Assembly (NCBI RefSeq): GCF_004016445.2 | Contig: NZ_SADT02000009.1 | Span: 1-64,000, forward strand | Source: Mesorhizobium sp. M2E.F.Ca.ET.219.01.1.1 | Lineage (GTDB): Bacteria > Pseudomonadota > Alphaproteobacteria > Rhizobiales > Rhizobiaceae | Length of the DNA: 64,000 bases | Reading direction: 5' to 3' | In this document: positions 18,087 to 26,571 of the stretch, piece after piece | Layout: each line of letters opens with the position of its first letter | Numbering within the stretch: position 1 is the first letter of the stretch | The notes under the pieces: model-generated | Databases searched by the model: none | Seen by the model: the letters and a program-made list of their open reading frames with translations, nothing else | What the model was told of the DNA's origin: nothing | Translations under genes and position numbers: made by a program

Positions 18087-18626
18087 CTAGAGATTCAGAT
18101 TGAACCAGTGGCGTTGCTTGACGCCTTGGTCATTCGGAATGTCGAAGTACCAGGGGTCAGCGCGCCTCGGCCGCGGCGAGGAAATTTCCTTGATGCAAGA
18201 GTCTTCTCCGTCACGGGCCCGGCGATTCAAAATCACGCCGGCTTGATTGGCGGGACCGTTTAGACCGGGGTGCGTTTGACAGGTGTTGAGGGTCTTGACG
18301 CAACGATCCGGCACGCCGCGATTTCCGTCCCGGCCATATTGGCTGTAGCCGATCTTGGTGCCTTCGGGGCAACCGGCATAGTCCTCACGACCCGGTGCAC
18401 CGGCGTTTGCTTCGTTGCAGATTGGCCACGAGAAGCCAGGGTTGGACATGGCAGCAATAAGTTTGATCATCGGCGGGATGCAGTATTGCACGCCATGCCA
18501 GGAAGGGTTTTGCGAGGCTGCGCAAAGCAGGACTTGGCAGCCCCAGGATGCGTCTTGTGCCTTGGCCGCTGCGGCGGGAAGGAGCACGGCGCCGGCGAGG
18601 CCGGCGGCATAAATCAGGTGTTTCAT
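18087..18626 (-). CDS. Secreted Cys-rich protein, TrbM/KikA-like
   Basis: 179 residues with a signal peptide (MKHLIYAAGLAGAVLLPAAA). The mature N-terminus reads WGCQVLLCAASQNPSWHGVQ followed by YCIPPM, then PICNEANAG. This Cys-x4-Cys arrangement resembles the TrbM/KikA proteins of conjugative plasmids (C-E-V-L-C-L in those), so I assign it tentatively there. Further cysteines at about 100, 110, 115 and 140 suggest several disulfides. GAGAGGA lies about 10 nt before the start. It belongs to the same leftward operon as the nuclease-fold genes and probably acts in the periplasm in transfer or pilus assembly. Confidence 0.6.
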   Translation of the reverse strand: MKHLIYAAGLAGAVLLPAAAAKAQDASWGCQVLLCAASQNPSWHGVQYCIPPMIKLIAAMSNPGFSWPICNEANAGAPGREDYAGCPEGTKIGYSQYGRDGNRGVPDRCVKTLNTCQTHPGLNGPANQAGVILNRRARDGEDSCIKEISSPRPRRADPWYFDIPNDQGVKQRHWFNLNL

Positions 18627-18737
18627 GTCGGGCGGTCCTCTCGATGATAATTGCGGGCATCGCCCACGACAGACGGTGTGCGGCTAGAGTGGAGCGGTTC
18701 GCTTCGAAGCGTCTGGCACGTAGACGAAGTCCGGCAG

Positions 18738-19451
18738 CTATCGGTCTGTCCTCAACGGTCGCTTGCGGGCATCGGCAAAAGGCGGGGATATTTCATTCTC
18801 GCGTTCGGCCAGCAGATTGAAATCAGCGATCGGCCGGCGCTCTAGCGTCTTGTCGACGGCCTTGCGGCGCCATTCATTCATGTCGAGCACGTAGGTTGCC
18901 CACATGCCGTAGCGCGCGGCCATGGCGTAACGCTGATAGGCGGCATATGGGCCATTGACCGGATAGGGAGAGGCAACCCGCGCCCAACCGACACGAAGCA
19001 TTTCCAGGGCAAGATCTCGAGCGCCGGTCGTGCAACGCGCGATCGCCGTACCGTCGACGCTGTAGGAGACGACGTTGCAGGTCACCGACTTGTCGCCGAC
19101 CGTTCGTTTGAGCCAAGCCTTGGCAAATGGTCCGCACGGAACGGGGAGGGGGGCCTTCACGCGCTCGCGGTCTTCCCATTTGGGATCGAGTGCCCATTGC
19201 GGAAGCTCGCACGCGTCGATGTCGGCCAGTTGGACGCTCAGTGCGTATTGGGGGTACCAAAGCGTCCGCCCGTCCATGACAGCGACCCGCCCCCTCAGAA
19301 CGAGACGCACCCCGGTCACCTGGGCGGCGGACGGTTCTACGGCTGGCCGGTAGACCTTGAGGACAGGCTCATTCCTGATGACATCGGCCGCTTCGACGAC
19401 CTCAGCGCTGAGGGCAAGCATTGCTGCCGACAGGAGGAGTTGGGCTTTCAT
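18738..19451 (-). CDS. Secreted staphylococcal-nuclease-fold protein (copy 3)
   Basis: 237 residues with a signal peptide ending near VVEAAD. The core shows the OB-fold pattern of thermonucleases: YALSVQLADIDACELPQWA (compare VRLxxIDAPE), then CGPFAKAWLKRTVGDKSVTC, and RDLALEMLRVGWARV near the C-terminus. The glutamate of IDAPE is kept, but the YGR motif that supplies a catalytic arginine is replaced by VDGTAIARC. Activity is therefore doubtful. The start overlaps the previous gene by 4 bp (ATGA), so the genes are coupled. It has a long basic tail after the fold. A structural or binding role in the conjugation apparatus is as likely as DNA cleavage. Confidence 0.7.
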   Translation of the reverse strand: MKAQLLLSAAMLALSAEVVEAADVIRNEPVLKVYRPAVEPSAAQVTGVRLVLRGRVAVMDGRTLWYPQYALSVQLADIDACELPQWALDPKWEDRERVKAPLPVPCGPFAKAWLKRTVGDKSVTCNVVSYSVDGTAIARCTTGARDLALEMLRVGWARVASPYPVNGPYAAYQRYAMAARYGMWATYVLDMNEWRRKAVDKTLERRPIADFNLLAERENEISPPFADARKRPLRTDR

Positions 19452-19993
19452 TGCTTCGCCTCCTTCTTGGCGCGCTCGTTGGCTGTCTTGGCCAACAGGA
19501 CTGCAGGGTGCACAACATCAGGGAACTGCCAGAGACCCGCCTTGCGTTCGCGGGCGTCCAGCTCGGCCACGGAGTACGGCGGATGAAGGGGCATGCCCTG
19601 ATCATCGAGCGAAGCGAAGGCGTAGCCGCTCGAAATCATCATCGTGGCGAGGTCGAGGCGATCCTTGCCAACGGTGGCGTAGCAGATGACATAGGTCAGG
19701 TCCGCCGTCTTGGCGACCGGCGCGCAAACCGGCTTGGTGTCCTTGATATAGGCAGCAAAAATTGCCAGGGAGGCATCGCCACAGTCGCGCTCTTGCCCCT
19801 TCAAGTCGGTGTAGTTGGTGCCGCGAAGGCAGGATTGAACGCCAAAGAGGCGATAACGTTGACCGTCGGCGACCCAGGTATCGCCGGTTTCCAGTGTTAT
19901 GCCCGGCTTCAGGTCGAAATAGCCATCCGGCGCACTAAGTGCCGTTGCGACACCGGCCGCGGTGAGCGCAAGGGCGAGTGGAAACCTCTTCAT
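19448..19993 (-). CDS. Secreted staphylococcal-nuclease-fold protein (copy 2)
   Basis: 181 residues from ATG 19993, which overlaps the preceding gene's stop (ATGA); the open frame extends 9 codons further upstream. A signal peptide (MKRFPLALALTAAGVATALS) leads into WVADGQRYRLFGVQSCLRGT, the equivalent of the VRLxGIDAPE strand with the acidic residue lost. CGDASLAIFAAYIKD and LATMMISSGYAFASLDDQG follow, the last two helices of the fold. The cysteines at the CLRG and RDCGD positions recur in the neighbour at 19990. Members of this family near conjugation genes are usually annotated as thermonuclease-like. Here the active site looks destroyed. Confidence 0.68.
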   Translation of the reverse strand: MKRFPLALALTAAGVATALSAPDGYFDLKPGITLETGDTWVADGQRYRLFGVQSCLRGTNYTDLKGQERDCGDASLAIFAAYIKDTKPVCAPVAKTADLTYVICYATVGKDRLDLATMMISSGYAFASLDDQGMPLHPPYSVAELDARERKAGLWQFPDVVHPAVLLAKTANERAKKEAKQ

Positions 19994-20598
19994 TGGGCTT
20001 TCACTCGCGGATCGGCCCACATGCCGTAGGACCCTTTCTTGCCGACATCTTCGGCCTGCGCGAGGTCCGGCCGGTCATAGGAGCCATCGGGCTTTTTTGT
20101 CAGGCGCAACGCGCCGAGAGACAAAAGCTGTTCCTCGAACATATCAACCGAATCGAGGCTGCCGGGATAGTTATAGTAGCCGTAGCAGGTAGCATTCTGC
20201 GTCGGAGACGACTGCTCGCTGACGAAGGCCCGGCAGAAGATGACCTTTGGGCTTTTCAGCATGATTTGCAGCTGCTGTTGCGCGAAGTCGGCGCAAGTGC
20301 CGGCAAAGCCTTCCTTCCTGTTGACCATTTCACCTTGGCACGGCTGGAGACCGTAAAGGTGAAGACTGGTCTTGCCATCGACCCGGAAATCCGTGGGCGA
20401 TACCGCCACATATCCGGATGCTGACGCGTAGCCCTTCCGGTCCACGGCTTTGCCGCTGCCGTCATAGTACTCGACGACCAGCACCGTCTTGCCCGGTGCC
20501 GCCAGCGACTTGATGTAGTCCTTGTTGACGTTGTCCACAGACCAGGCCGACGTTGCGATAACGCAACCTGCGAATGCAGCAAAGATGGTCCGTTTCAT
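19990..20598 (-). CDS. Secreted staphylococcal-nuclease-fold protein (copy 1)
   Basis: 202 residues from ATG 20598, preceded by AAAGGG at 7 nt; longer starts at 20604 and 20691 are less likely because they bury the signal peptide. The signal peptide MKRTIFAAFAGCVIATSAWS is followed by an OB-fold-like core: SLHLYGLQPCQGEMVNRKEG, TCADFAQQQLQIMLKSPKV, ATCYGY, then MFEEQLLSLGALRL. None of the thermonuclease catalytic residues can be seen in place. It is the first gene of a six-gene leftward operon and is divergent from virB1 across an intergenic region with a strong inverted repeat. Confidence 0.66.
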   Translation of the reverse strand: MKRTIFAAFAGCVIATSAWSVDNVNKDYIKSLAAPGKTVLVVEYYDGSGKAVDRKGYASASGYVAVSPTDFRVDGKTSLHLYGLQPCQGEMVNRKEGFAGTCADFAQQQLQIMLKSPKVIFCRAFVSEQSSPTQNATCYGYYNYPGSLDSVDMFEEQLLSLGALRLTKKPDGSYDRPDLAQAEDVGKKGSYGMWADPRVKAQ

Positions 20599-20649
20599 TT
20601 CCATCCCTTTACCATATTGGCTCATGCCGATCCCACTTTTGGGGTTTAA

Positions 20650-20678
20650 GTGTAGCGCAAAAGATTGTATCGCTACAC
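20650..20678. promoter_or_regulatory. Inverted repeat in the divergent virB / secreted-protein promoter region
   Basis: GTGTAGCG (20650-20657) and CGCTACAC (20671-20678) form a perfect 8-bp inverted repeat with a 13-nt spacer. A second, overlapping pair is TTGTAT (20665-20670) with ATACAA (20690-20695). They lie in the 139-bp gap between the first leftward secreted-protein gene (20598) and virB1 (20738). That is where an operator controlling both halves of the transfer apparatus would be expected. The cognate regulator is unknown. The XRE protein at 49822 is one candidate. Confidence 0.5.
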
Positions 20679-20737
20679 CAAATCGGTTCATACAATGGCG
20701 AACTTAATCGGTTTTCGCCACAATCTCAACACCGCAA

Positions 20738-21697
20738 ATGAGGCGGGTCGCGATGACGAAAAGGGCTGGAGCGAGCAGCATTGGAGGCAATGGATCCCTG
20801 ATTTGTTCGATCCTGCTTAATGTGCTCATCGCTGGCGCGGCAATAGCCCAGGAAGCGCAGAAATCCGCCAATTTTGTTAGCAATTTCGCGCAAGCTGAAA
20901 GCACCACTGATGCTGCCGTCAGTCAAATTTTCGATTCTAGATGGGGCACAAGCGGCGATCATTACGTGCTCAGTGAGGACGGCGTTATCGCGCCAGAGAA
21001 GACAGCTAAAGAGGACCAGCGGGCAGTTACTCATTTTGGGATACTGCAGCGGGCTTACACAACGGAGGACGAAACAGAAGATGATGCCATATTGGGTAAG
21101 CTGCCGGTAGGACAGACTACCCAAAATGTCGTGGCAAATGCAGCTCAAGACAGCACGCCAAGCGTGCAGGCATGCGGTCCGTCACCGCTGAGCCCTTCGG
21201 AAATCAAGCAATTGGTTGTCGATGCGGCGCGGCGTCACAAGGTCGACGAGGTTTTCGCCGCGGCGATTGCCTGGGCGGAAAGCGGCTTCGACCAAACTCG
21301 CAATTCGGACAAAGGCGCACGCGGCCCCATGCAGCTCATGCCTGCGATCGCCGAACGGTTCCAGGTCGAGGACATCTGCGATCCGGAGCAGAACATAGAA
21401 GGCGGCATGAAATACCTGCGGGTCCTGCTCGACCAGTTCCAAAATCCTCTGCTTGTCGCCGCTGCCTACAACAGCGGCGAGCAACGCATCTACGAGTACG
21501 GCGGCATCCCGCCGTTTCGGGAGACCGTCGGCTACGTCGCCAAGGTGGTCAATTACCAGATCGGTTTGCCCATGCCGGCGCCGAAGGCAAACCCCAAGGG
21601 TTCCGGGACCACGACAATCGCAGGCGGTGGTGAGGACGTCGGTGTCATCGCCGTGAGGAAGACCGGCAAGTTTGTCGGCGGAGTGATGCACTTTTGA
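20738..21697 (+). CDS. virB1: VirB1-like lytic transglycosylase
   Basis: 319 residues with an N-terminal hydrophobic segment (LICSILLNVLIAGAAIAQ), a 110-residue polar linker and a C-terminal SLT domain. The catalytic glutamate is in AIAWAESGFDQTRNSDKGAR (near residue 180), followed by GPMQLMPAIAERF and AAYNSGEQRI. It opens peptidoglycan for the secretion channel. A second ATG five codons downstream (20753) could be the true start. It leads the rightward virB operon, with virB2 12 bp downstream, and is divergent from the nuclease-fold genes. A second transglycosylase occurs in the same operon at 24771. Confidence 0.9.
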   Translation: MRRVAMTKRAGASSIGGNGSLICSILLNVLIAGAAIAQEAQKSANFVSNFAQAESTTDAAVSQIFDSRWGTSGDHYVLSEDGVIAPEKTAKEDQRAVTHFGILQRAYTTEDETEDDAILGKLPVGQTTQNVVANAAQDSTPSVQACGPSPLSPSEIKQLVVDAARRHKVDEVFAAAIAWAESGFDQTRNSDKGARGPMQLMPAIAERFQVEDICDPEQNIEGGMKYLRVLLDQFQNPLLVAAAYNSGEQRIYEYGGIPPFRETVGYVAKVVNYQIGLPMPAPKANPKGSGTTTIAGGGEDVGVIAVRKTGKFVGGVMHF

Positions 21698-21709
21698 AGG
21701 AGAGAACGC

Positions 21710-22057
21710 ATGAAGTGCAATGCAATTGACGGGCCGAAGGTCAGCGCATGGAAGCTGGCAGCCGTTCTTGGATTGGCTGCGGCCGTGCACATGGCCGGCG
21801 TCGATCTAGCCTTGGCGCAAAGTGGCGGCGCCGGCGGCGCCTTCGCGCCACTGCAGACGGCCGTTCAAATGATCGTGGATTTCATCACAGGTCCGTTCGG
21901 CCGGCTGCTAGCGATCATTGCGGTGATCGGCCTCGGTTTCCTCGCCTTCGCCGGTCGGCTGTCGTGGTTCACGGCCGGCGCCGTCATCGTCGGCATCGGT
22001 TTGGTCTTCGGTGCACCAACCATCGTCGATGAAATGATTGCGGCTGTCGGCAAATAG
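21710..22057 (+). CDS. virB2: VirB2 major pilin
   Basis: 115 residues. A long signal peptide ends near LALAQSGGAGG, and the mature part has two hydrophobic helices (about 57-80 and 84-103) separated by a short basic-aromatic turn (GRLSW). This is the standard TrbC/VirB2 pilin layout. AAGGAGAG precedes the start. It lies between virB1 and virB3. The mature protein would polymerise into the transfer pilus. Confidence 0.88.
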   Translation: MKCNAIDGPKVSAWKLAAVLGLAAAVHMAGVDLALAQSGGAGGAFAPLQTAVQMIVDFITGPFGRLLAIIAVIGLGFLAFAGRLSWFTAGAVIVGIGLVFGAPTIVDEMIAAVGK

Positions 22058-22059
22058 CG

Positions 22060-22359
22060 ATGGCTGAGTTCGAGGATGAAAAGCCTGCCCTGACGCCGTT
22101 GGTGATCGGTCTTACCCGTTCACCGACGCTTTGGGGTGTGCCGTACATGGCCGTCGTTATCGTCGTCGGTTTTACGATCATAGGCTGGTTGGGCTCCAAC
22201 TCCCTGTGGGCACTGCTGACCGCACCAGTCGCCTACCTCGTCCTTTTCACTGTGTGCACCTGGGACAACAAGATCCTCGACGTAATGCAGGTTGCGTCGC
22301 GCAAGACGCCCCGCACGCGCAACAAGAGCTTTTGGGGCACCAACTCATACGGACCATAA
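22060..22359 (+). CDS. virB3: VirB3 inner-membrane protein
   Basis: 99 residues with the VirB3 pattern: a short N-terminal segment (TPLVIGLTRSPTLWGVPYMA), two adjacent hydrophobic helices at about 29-70, and a polar tail ending RNKSFWGTNSYGP. It begins 3 bp after virB2 and is followed by virB4 three bases later. The protein works with VirB4 at the inner-membrane platform. Confidence 0.88.
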   Translation: MAEFEDEKPALTPLVIGLTRSPTLWGVPYMAVVIVVGFTIIGWLGSNSLWALLTAPVAYLVLFTVCTWDNKILDVMQVASRKTPRTRNKSFWGTNSYGP

Positions 22360-22362
22360 CCG

Positions 22363-24774
22363 ATGCTGAAAGTCGTCACAGATGAGCTTGGGTTTGGGAA
22401 GGCCGCTCACAACGAGCGGCCAATGTCGACTCATATCCCCTATTTGCGCCATGCATCCGACATGGTGATCGGCTTGGAAAATGGCGCCTTGATCAGCGTC
22501 ATCAAGCTCGATGGCCTGTTCTTCCAGACTGAGGACCAGGCCACGCTAAACATGCGCTCCGTCGTGCAAAACACGATGATCCGCGCGCTCGGTTCCAGCC
22601 GGTTTTCGCTATGGTCGACGGTCATTCGCCGCGCGGTTGAAACCGAGATCGGAGGCGCCATTGATGATCCGTTCTGCGACCTACTCAACAAGCGTTACAT
22701 GGAGCAGTTGCGCCACAAGCGCATGTTCACGAACGAGATCTACCTGACCATCGTCAGGTCAGGAATGAGGGGTGCGCTCGGAATCGGTGACACCCTTAAG
22801 CGGATACTCAAAAACGCCAGCCGCGACGGCCGCTCTCGGCAGTCACGCGAGGACGTGACGGAACTGGAGGAGCTGGTCACCAACATCACGCGCGAGCTCG
22901 AGAAATACGGCGCGCGTGCGCTCGGCATCGCTCGCCGCGACGGCGAGCCATATTCCGAACCCTGCGAGTTCTTCAACACAATCCTGACCTGCGGCGTGCC
23001 ACGTAAGATGCGGCTCCCGCGTATGGGCATCAGCAACTATGTCGGCACCTCTCGCCTGCATTTCAGCAAGCGGACCATGCAGGCACAAGCCGCAGTCGAC
23101 GAGGACAGCCGTTTCGGCGCGCTTCTGTCGGTAAAGGAATATCCCCCCTTCACAGGGCCGGGAATGCTCGACGGCCTTTTGCAAGTCAATCACGAGTTCA
23201 TTCTGACGCAATCGTTCACGATCGCGGACAAGCCCATTGCTCAAGAGCGAATTACCCGCCTGCAGCGCCAAATCCAGACCTCGGACGAAGCGGGTAGCTC
23301 GGTCGAACACGACATCGATTTCGCGGTTAACAGCCTGATGAACCAGGAAGCCGTTTTCGGCTTCCACCATCTGACATTGTTGTGCCTGTCGCGCGATCTG
23401 GAGGGCGTGAGCAAGGCGGTCTCCGAGCTTGGGGCATGCCTCACCGACATGAACATCAACTGGCTGCGCGAGGATATGAACCTCGAAGCAGCCTTTTGGG
23501 CGCAATTGCCGGGAAATCACAGTTACATCGCTCGCAAGGCGTTGCTGTCCAGCGGCAATTTTGCCGGTTTGTCGTCGATGCACAATTTCGCGACGGGACA
23601 ATCCGACGGCGCGCATTGGGGCCTGCCGATCGCGATCCTCGAAACGACTTCGCAGACGCCGTACTGGTTCAACTTTCACCAACGCGACATTGGCCATTTC
23701 CTCGTCACCGGTCCAACCGGTTCGGGCAAAACGGTCGGCCTGACGTTCTTGCTTGCCCAGGCGATGCGTATCACTCCCGCGCCTAAGGCAGTTTTCTTTG
23801 ACAAAGATCGCGGTGCGGAGATCTTCATTCGGGCGGTTGGCGGCACCTACGAGGTGCTGTCCCCGGAAACACCCACCGGCTTCAACCCTCTCCAGCTCGA
23901 GAACACCGGACCGAACCGGGAATTTCTCCTGCGGCTACTGAAGGCAATGCTTCGCGCCAGCGATCGTCGCGACTTTAGCCAGGAAGACGAAGATACACTC
24001 GAAAAGGCCTTGGCTCGGCTCATGCAAGAGCCCGCGGCTGAGCGTAACTTGGTGAACCTGTCGACCCTGCTCGTCGGTCGCTCTCGCGCAGACGCCAACG
24101 ACCTTCATGCACGACTGCGGCCATGGATCGACGGCGAAAAGGCATGGCTGTTCAATGCTCAGCACGACGTTCTGTCGTTCTCAGGGCGTCGTGTCTTTGG
24201 CTTCGACATGACCAACATCCTCGCAAATGAGGAGTTGCGCACACCGGCGCTGATGTACCTCTACCATCGGCTGGATGAGCTGCTGAACGGCGATCCTGTC
24301 ATGTTCTTCATGGATGAAGGCTGGCAGCTGCTCCAGGACGATACCTTTTCGGCGTTCATCGTCGACAAGATGAAAACCATCCGCAAGCTCAACGGCATTG
24401 TCGGTTTCGGAACGCAGTCGGCGGCCGACATCACCAAGGCCCGGGCATCTCACACGCTGATCGAGCAGTCGGCAACCAACATCCACTTCCCTAATCCGCG
24501 CGCGGACGAGGAAAGCTACATCAGCCGCTTTGGCCTGACGGTCAAAGAATTCAACTTCATCAAAAACACCCCGCCTGAGAAGCGCACTTTTCTCGTCAAG
24601 CACGGGAATGACTCGGTCATTGCCCGCCTCGATCTGTCGTCGATGCCCGACATTGTGAAGGTCCTGTCGGGCCGAAAGAAGACGATCGAGGAGTGCGCAG
24701 CACTTCGGAGAAAATACGGCGACGAGCCGGAAAAGTGGCTGGCTGAATTTTGCGGATGGGAGAAGGCCCAATGA
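22363..24774 (+). CDS. virB4: VirB4 ATPase of the type IV secretion system
   Basis: 803 residues, full length. The N-terminal CagE/VirB4 domain is followed by the ATPase domain with Walker A GPTGSGKTVGL (near 450) and Walker B MFFMDEGWQLL (near 648). GFGTQSAADITKA and the C-terminal arginine-containing block (RFGLTVKEFNFI) follow. It powers pilus assembly and substrate passage. Its stop overlaps the next start (ATGA), so translation is coupled. Confidence 0.95.
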   Translation: MLKVVTDELGFGKAAHNERPMSTHIPYLRHASDMVIGLENGALISVIKLDGLFFQTEDQATLNMRSVVQNTMIRALGSSRFSLWSTVIRRAVETEIGGAIDDPFCDLLNKRYMEQLRHKRMFTNEIYLTIVRSGMRGALGIGDTLKRILKNASRDGRSRQSREDVTELEELVTNITRELEKYGARALGIARRDGEPYSEPCEFFNTILTCGVPRKMRLPRMGISNYVGTSRLHFSKRTMQAQAAVDEDSRFGALLSVKEYPPFTGPGMLDGLLQVNHEFILTQSFTIADKPIAQERITRLQRQIQTSDEAGSSVEHDIDFAVNSLMNQEAVFGFHHLTLLCLSRDLEGVSKAVSELGACLTDMNINWLREDMNLEAAFWAQLPGNHSYIARKALLSSGNFAGLSSMHNFATGQSDGAHWGLPIAILETTSQTPYWFNFHQRDIGHFLVTGPTGSGKTVGLTFLLAQAMRITPAPKAVFFDKDRGAEIFIRAVGGTYEVLSPETPTGFNPLQLENTGPNREFLLRLLKAMLRASDRRDFSQEDEDTLEKALARLMQEPAAERNLVNLSTLLVGRSRADANDLHARLRPWIDGEKAWLFNAQHDVLSFSGRRVFGFDMTNILANEELRTPALMYLYHRLDELLNGDPVMFFMDEGWQLLQDDTFSAFIVDKMKTIRKLNGIVGFGTQSAADITKARASHTLIEQSATNIHFPNPRADEESYISRFGLTVKEFNFIKNTPPEKRTFLVKHGNDSVIARLDLSSMPDIVKVLSGRKKTIEECAALRRKYGDEPEKWLAEFCGWEKAQ

Positions 24775-25856
24775 GAAATCGTCTGGCCCTTGGCTTGCTG
24801 GTGTCAACACTCGCCACCCCCGTTCCGGCGATGGCGTCTGGTGTTCCCGTCATTGACGGAGCAAACCTCGGTACAAAAACGGATCGGAAGGACGAGGTCG
24901 GCGAAATCGAAAAGACCGACAAGGACCGGTATTCGATCAACAAAGGCGTGACCTGCTCCGTCTACAGGGAAGGTCGCAAGGACGATCCGACCGCGGCCGC
25001 GCAAGCCAACCCTGAAATCGTCGGCCTGGTCAAAAGGGTCGCGAGGGAAGAAGGCGTAGACGAGAACCTTTTTATGGCTCTCGTCTACCAGGAAAGCCGT
25101 TTCAATCCGTGCGCCCAATCCGGCGCCGGCGCATACGGCCTCACACAGCTGATGCCGGGGACCGCAAGCGATCTCGGGGCCAATCGCTACAATATCGAGT
25201 CAAATTTGCGTGGCGGCGCTCGCTATCTGAAACAGCAGCTCAAGCGGTTCGGCGGCAACGTGAATCTGGCACTTGCCGCCTACAATTCTGGTCACGGCAG
25301 CGTCCAGAAATACGGCGGCATCCCGCCGTTCAAGGAAACGCAGGGTTACGTCAAAAAGATCACCCAACAGTGGCTGCCGGCACTCGGTGGGGCGAATGGG
25401 GCGAACATCCCGATCAACTATAGCGGCGGCAGCACATCCTACACTGGCATGCGGGATTCGACGATCAACGCCATGGCGACGTCGCAAGCCACGCAGGAGA
25501 GCGGCGCCAACGTCGCGTCATGGCTGCAGCAGCTCGGCGGCCTGACCACTGGGACCATTCAGGACAGCTGGGACCACAATTCCGGTGCGCGAAACGCCAA
25601 TCTCGAAATGATGAACCAGGTCATCCTGCTCGGGACGACAATGGCTGACCTGTTCAATTCAAGAAACGCGATGCAGCTGACTGAAACGTCGGGCTCATCT
25701 CAGTCCTCTGGAGACAAAAACAAAGGCGAGGTGCCGCGCGAAACCACTGGTCTGTGCGACCCGCGCGAAGGGTTCACCTGGAGCCCGGCGGACCAAGCCT
25801 GTGTCCAGAAGCGCGAGCGTGAATCCACCCTCAACCTGCAACTCAAGCTTCAATAA
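24771..25856 (+). CDS. Second lytic transglycosylase, with a VirB5-like N-terminus
   Basis: 361 residues from ATG 24771, which overlaps the virB4 stop. The signal peptide leads into SGVPVIDGANL, a motif repeated exactly at the mature N-terminus of the next gene (virB5). Residues about 75-200 are an SLT domain with the catalytic glutamate in MALVYQESRFNPCAQSGAGA (near 107), then GLTQLMPGTASDL and LALAAYNSGHGSV. The rest is a Ser/Gly/Asn-rich region with a helix (NLEMMNQVILLGTTMADLFN) and a small Cys-containing tail (GLCDPREGFTWSPADQACVQ). It sits where accessory or VirB5-type genes are found. The role is probably wall remodelling at the channel or pilus tip. It is unusual as a second SLT protein in one operon. 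Confidence 0.85.
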   Translation: MRNRLALGLLVSTLATPVPAMASGVPVIDGANLGTKTDRKDEVGEIEKTDKDRYSINKGVTCSVYREGRKDDPTAAAQANPEIVGLVKRVAREEGVDENLFMALVYQESRFNPCAQSGAGAYGLTQLMPGTASDLGANRYNIESNLRGGARYLKQQLKRFGGNVNLALAAYNSGHGSVQKYGGIPPFKETQGYVKKITQQWLPALGGANGANIPINYSGGSTSYTGMRDSTINAMATSQATQESGANVASWLQQLGGLTTGTIQDSWDHNSGARNANLEMMNQVILLGTTMADLFNSRNAMQLTETSGSSQSSGDKNKGEVPRETTGLCDPREGFTWSPADQACVQKRERESTLNLQLKLQ

Positions 25857-25866
25857 GGAGACCTCT

Positions 25867-26571
25867 ATGAAGCGCTCTATCCTCACTGCGTGTTCGGTTC
25901 TCTTTGCTTCCGCGGCATGGGCATCAGGTGTGCCGGTCATCGACGGCGCCAATCTCAAGGTGGCCAAGGAAACGGCCATGACCACCGACAAGATCCTGAA
26001 CACGAACAAGGACATCCTGTCGACTGTCGAGGACACGTTGAAGGCCGTCACCGGCGATCGCGGCGGTGACGCCAACCAGATGCAGAATCTGGCTGTTGGC
26101 AACGGTTTCAGCGTGTCCTCCATGCCGTCCTTCGACAGCATCATGTCAGGCGGTGTGCCAAATTTCGGCGGCATGGGTGGCGACATCAGCAAGATCGCGA
26201 CCACCTTCATCAATGGCCTGCAGCTGGTGAAAAGCCTCTCTGGCAAGTCAAACAGCGGCTTTTCCAGCGACAAGTCCTATGAAGAGCTGATGAACACGGT
26301 GCTTGGCGTTTCGGCCCTTGTGACCGGATCGCAGAAGGCCGTGACGACGCGCCGGAGCGCCTTCGAACAAGCCGGACAGAGCATCGGCCAGGCTAAGGAC
26401 ATCAAGGGGTCGATCGATCAGAACACCCAATTGCAGGTCCAGGCCGGCCTCACCATCAACGAGCTCATCGGCGTGATGAACGGTGCTGTCGGCTCCCTGC
26501 AGGCCGATAACCAGCGCCGGCTCACCGACATTTCCAACTCGAAGAAGGCGTTGACCTACGGTGGTAACTAA
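25867..26571 (+). CDS. virB5: VirB5-like minor pilin
   Basis: 234 residues from ATG 25867, with AAGGAG about 9 nt upstream; an in-frame extension upstream is just overlap with the previous gene. A signal peptide ends ASAAWASGVPVIDGANL, then a mostly helical mature protein with a flexible Gly/Ser/Met middle (about 75-110) and a C-terminal helix bundle (DIKGSIDQNTQLQVQAGLTI). The order after virB4 and before virB6 fits VirB5, the pilus-tip adhesin. Sequence similarity to the classical VirB5 is weak by eye, so the assignment rests on layout and position. Confidence 0.78.
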   Translation: MKRSILTACSVLFASAAWASGVPVIDGANLKVAKETAMTTDKILNTNKDILSTVEDTLKAVTGDRGGDANQMQNLAVGNGFSVSSMPSFDSIMSGGVPNFGGMGGDISKIATTFINGLQLVKSLSGKSNSGFSSDKSYEELMNTVLGVSALVTGSQKAVTTRRSAFEQAGQSIGQAKDIKGSIDQNTQLQVQAGLTINELIGVMNGAVGSLQADNQRRLTDISNSKKALTYGGN

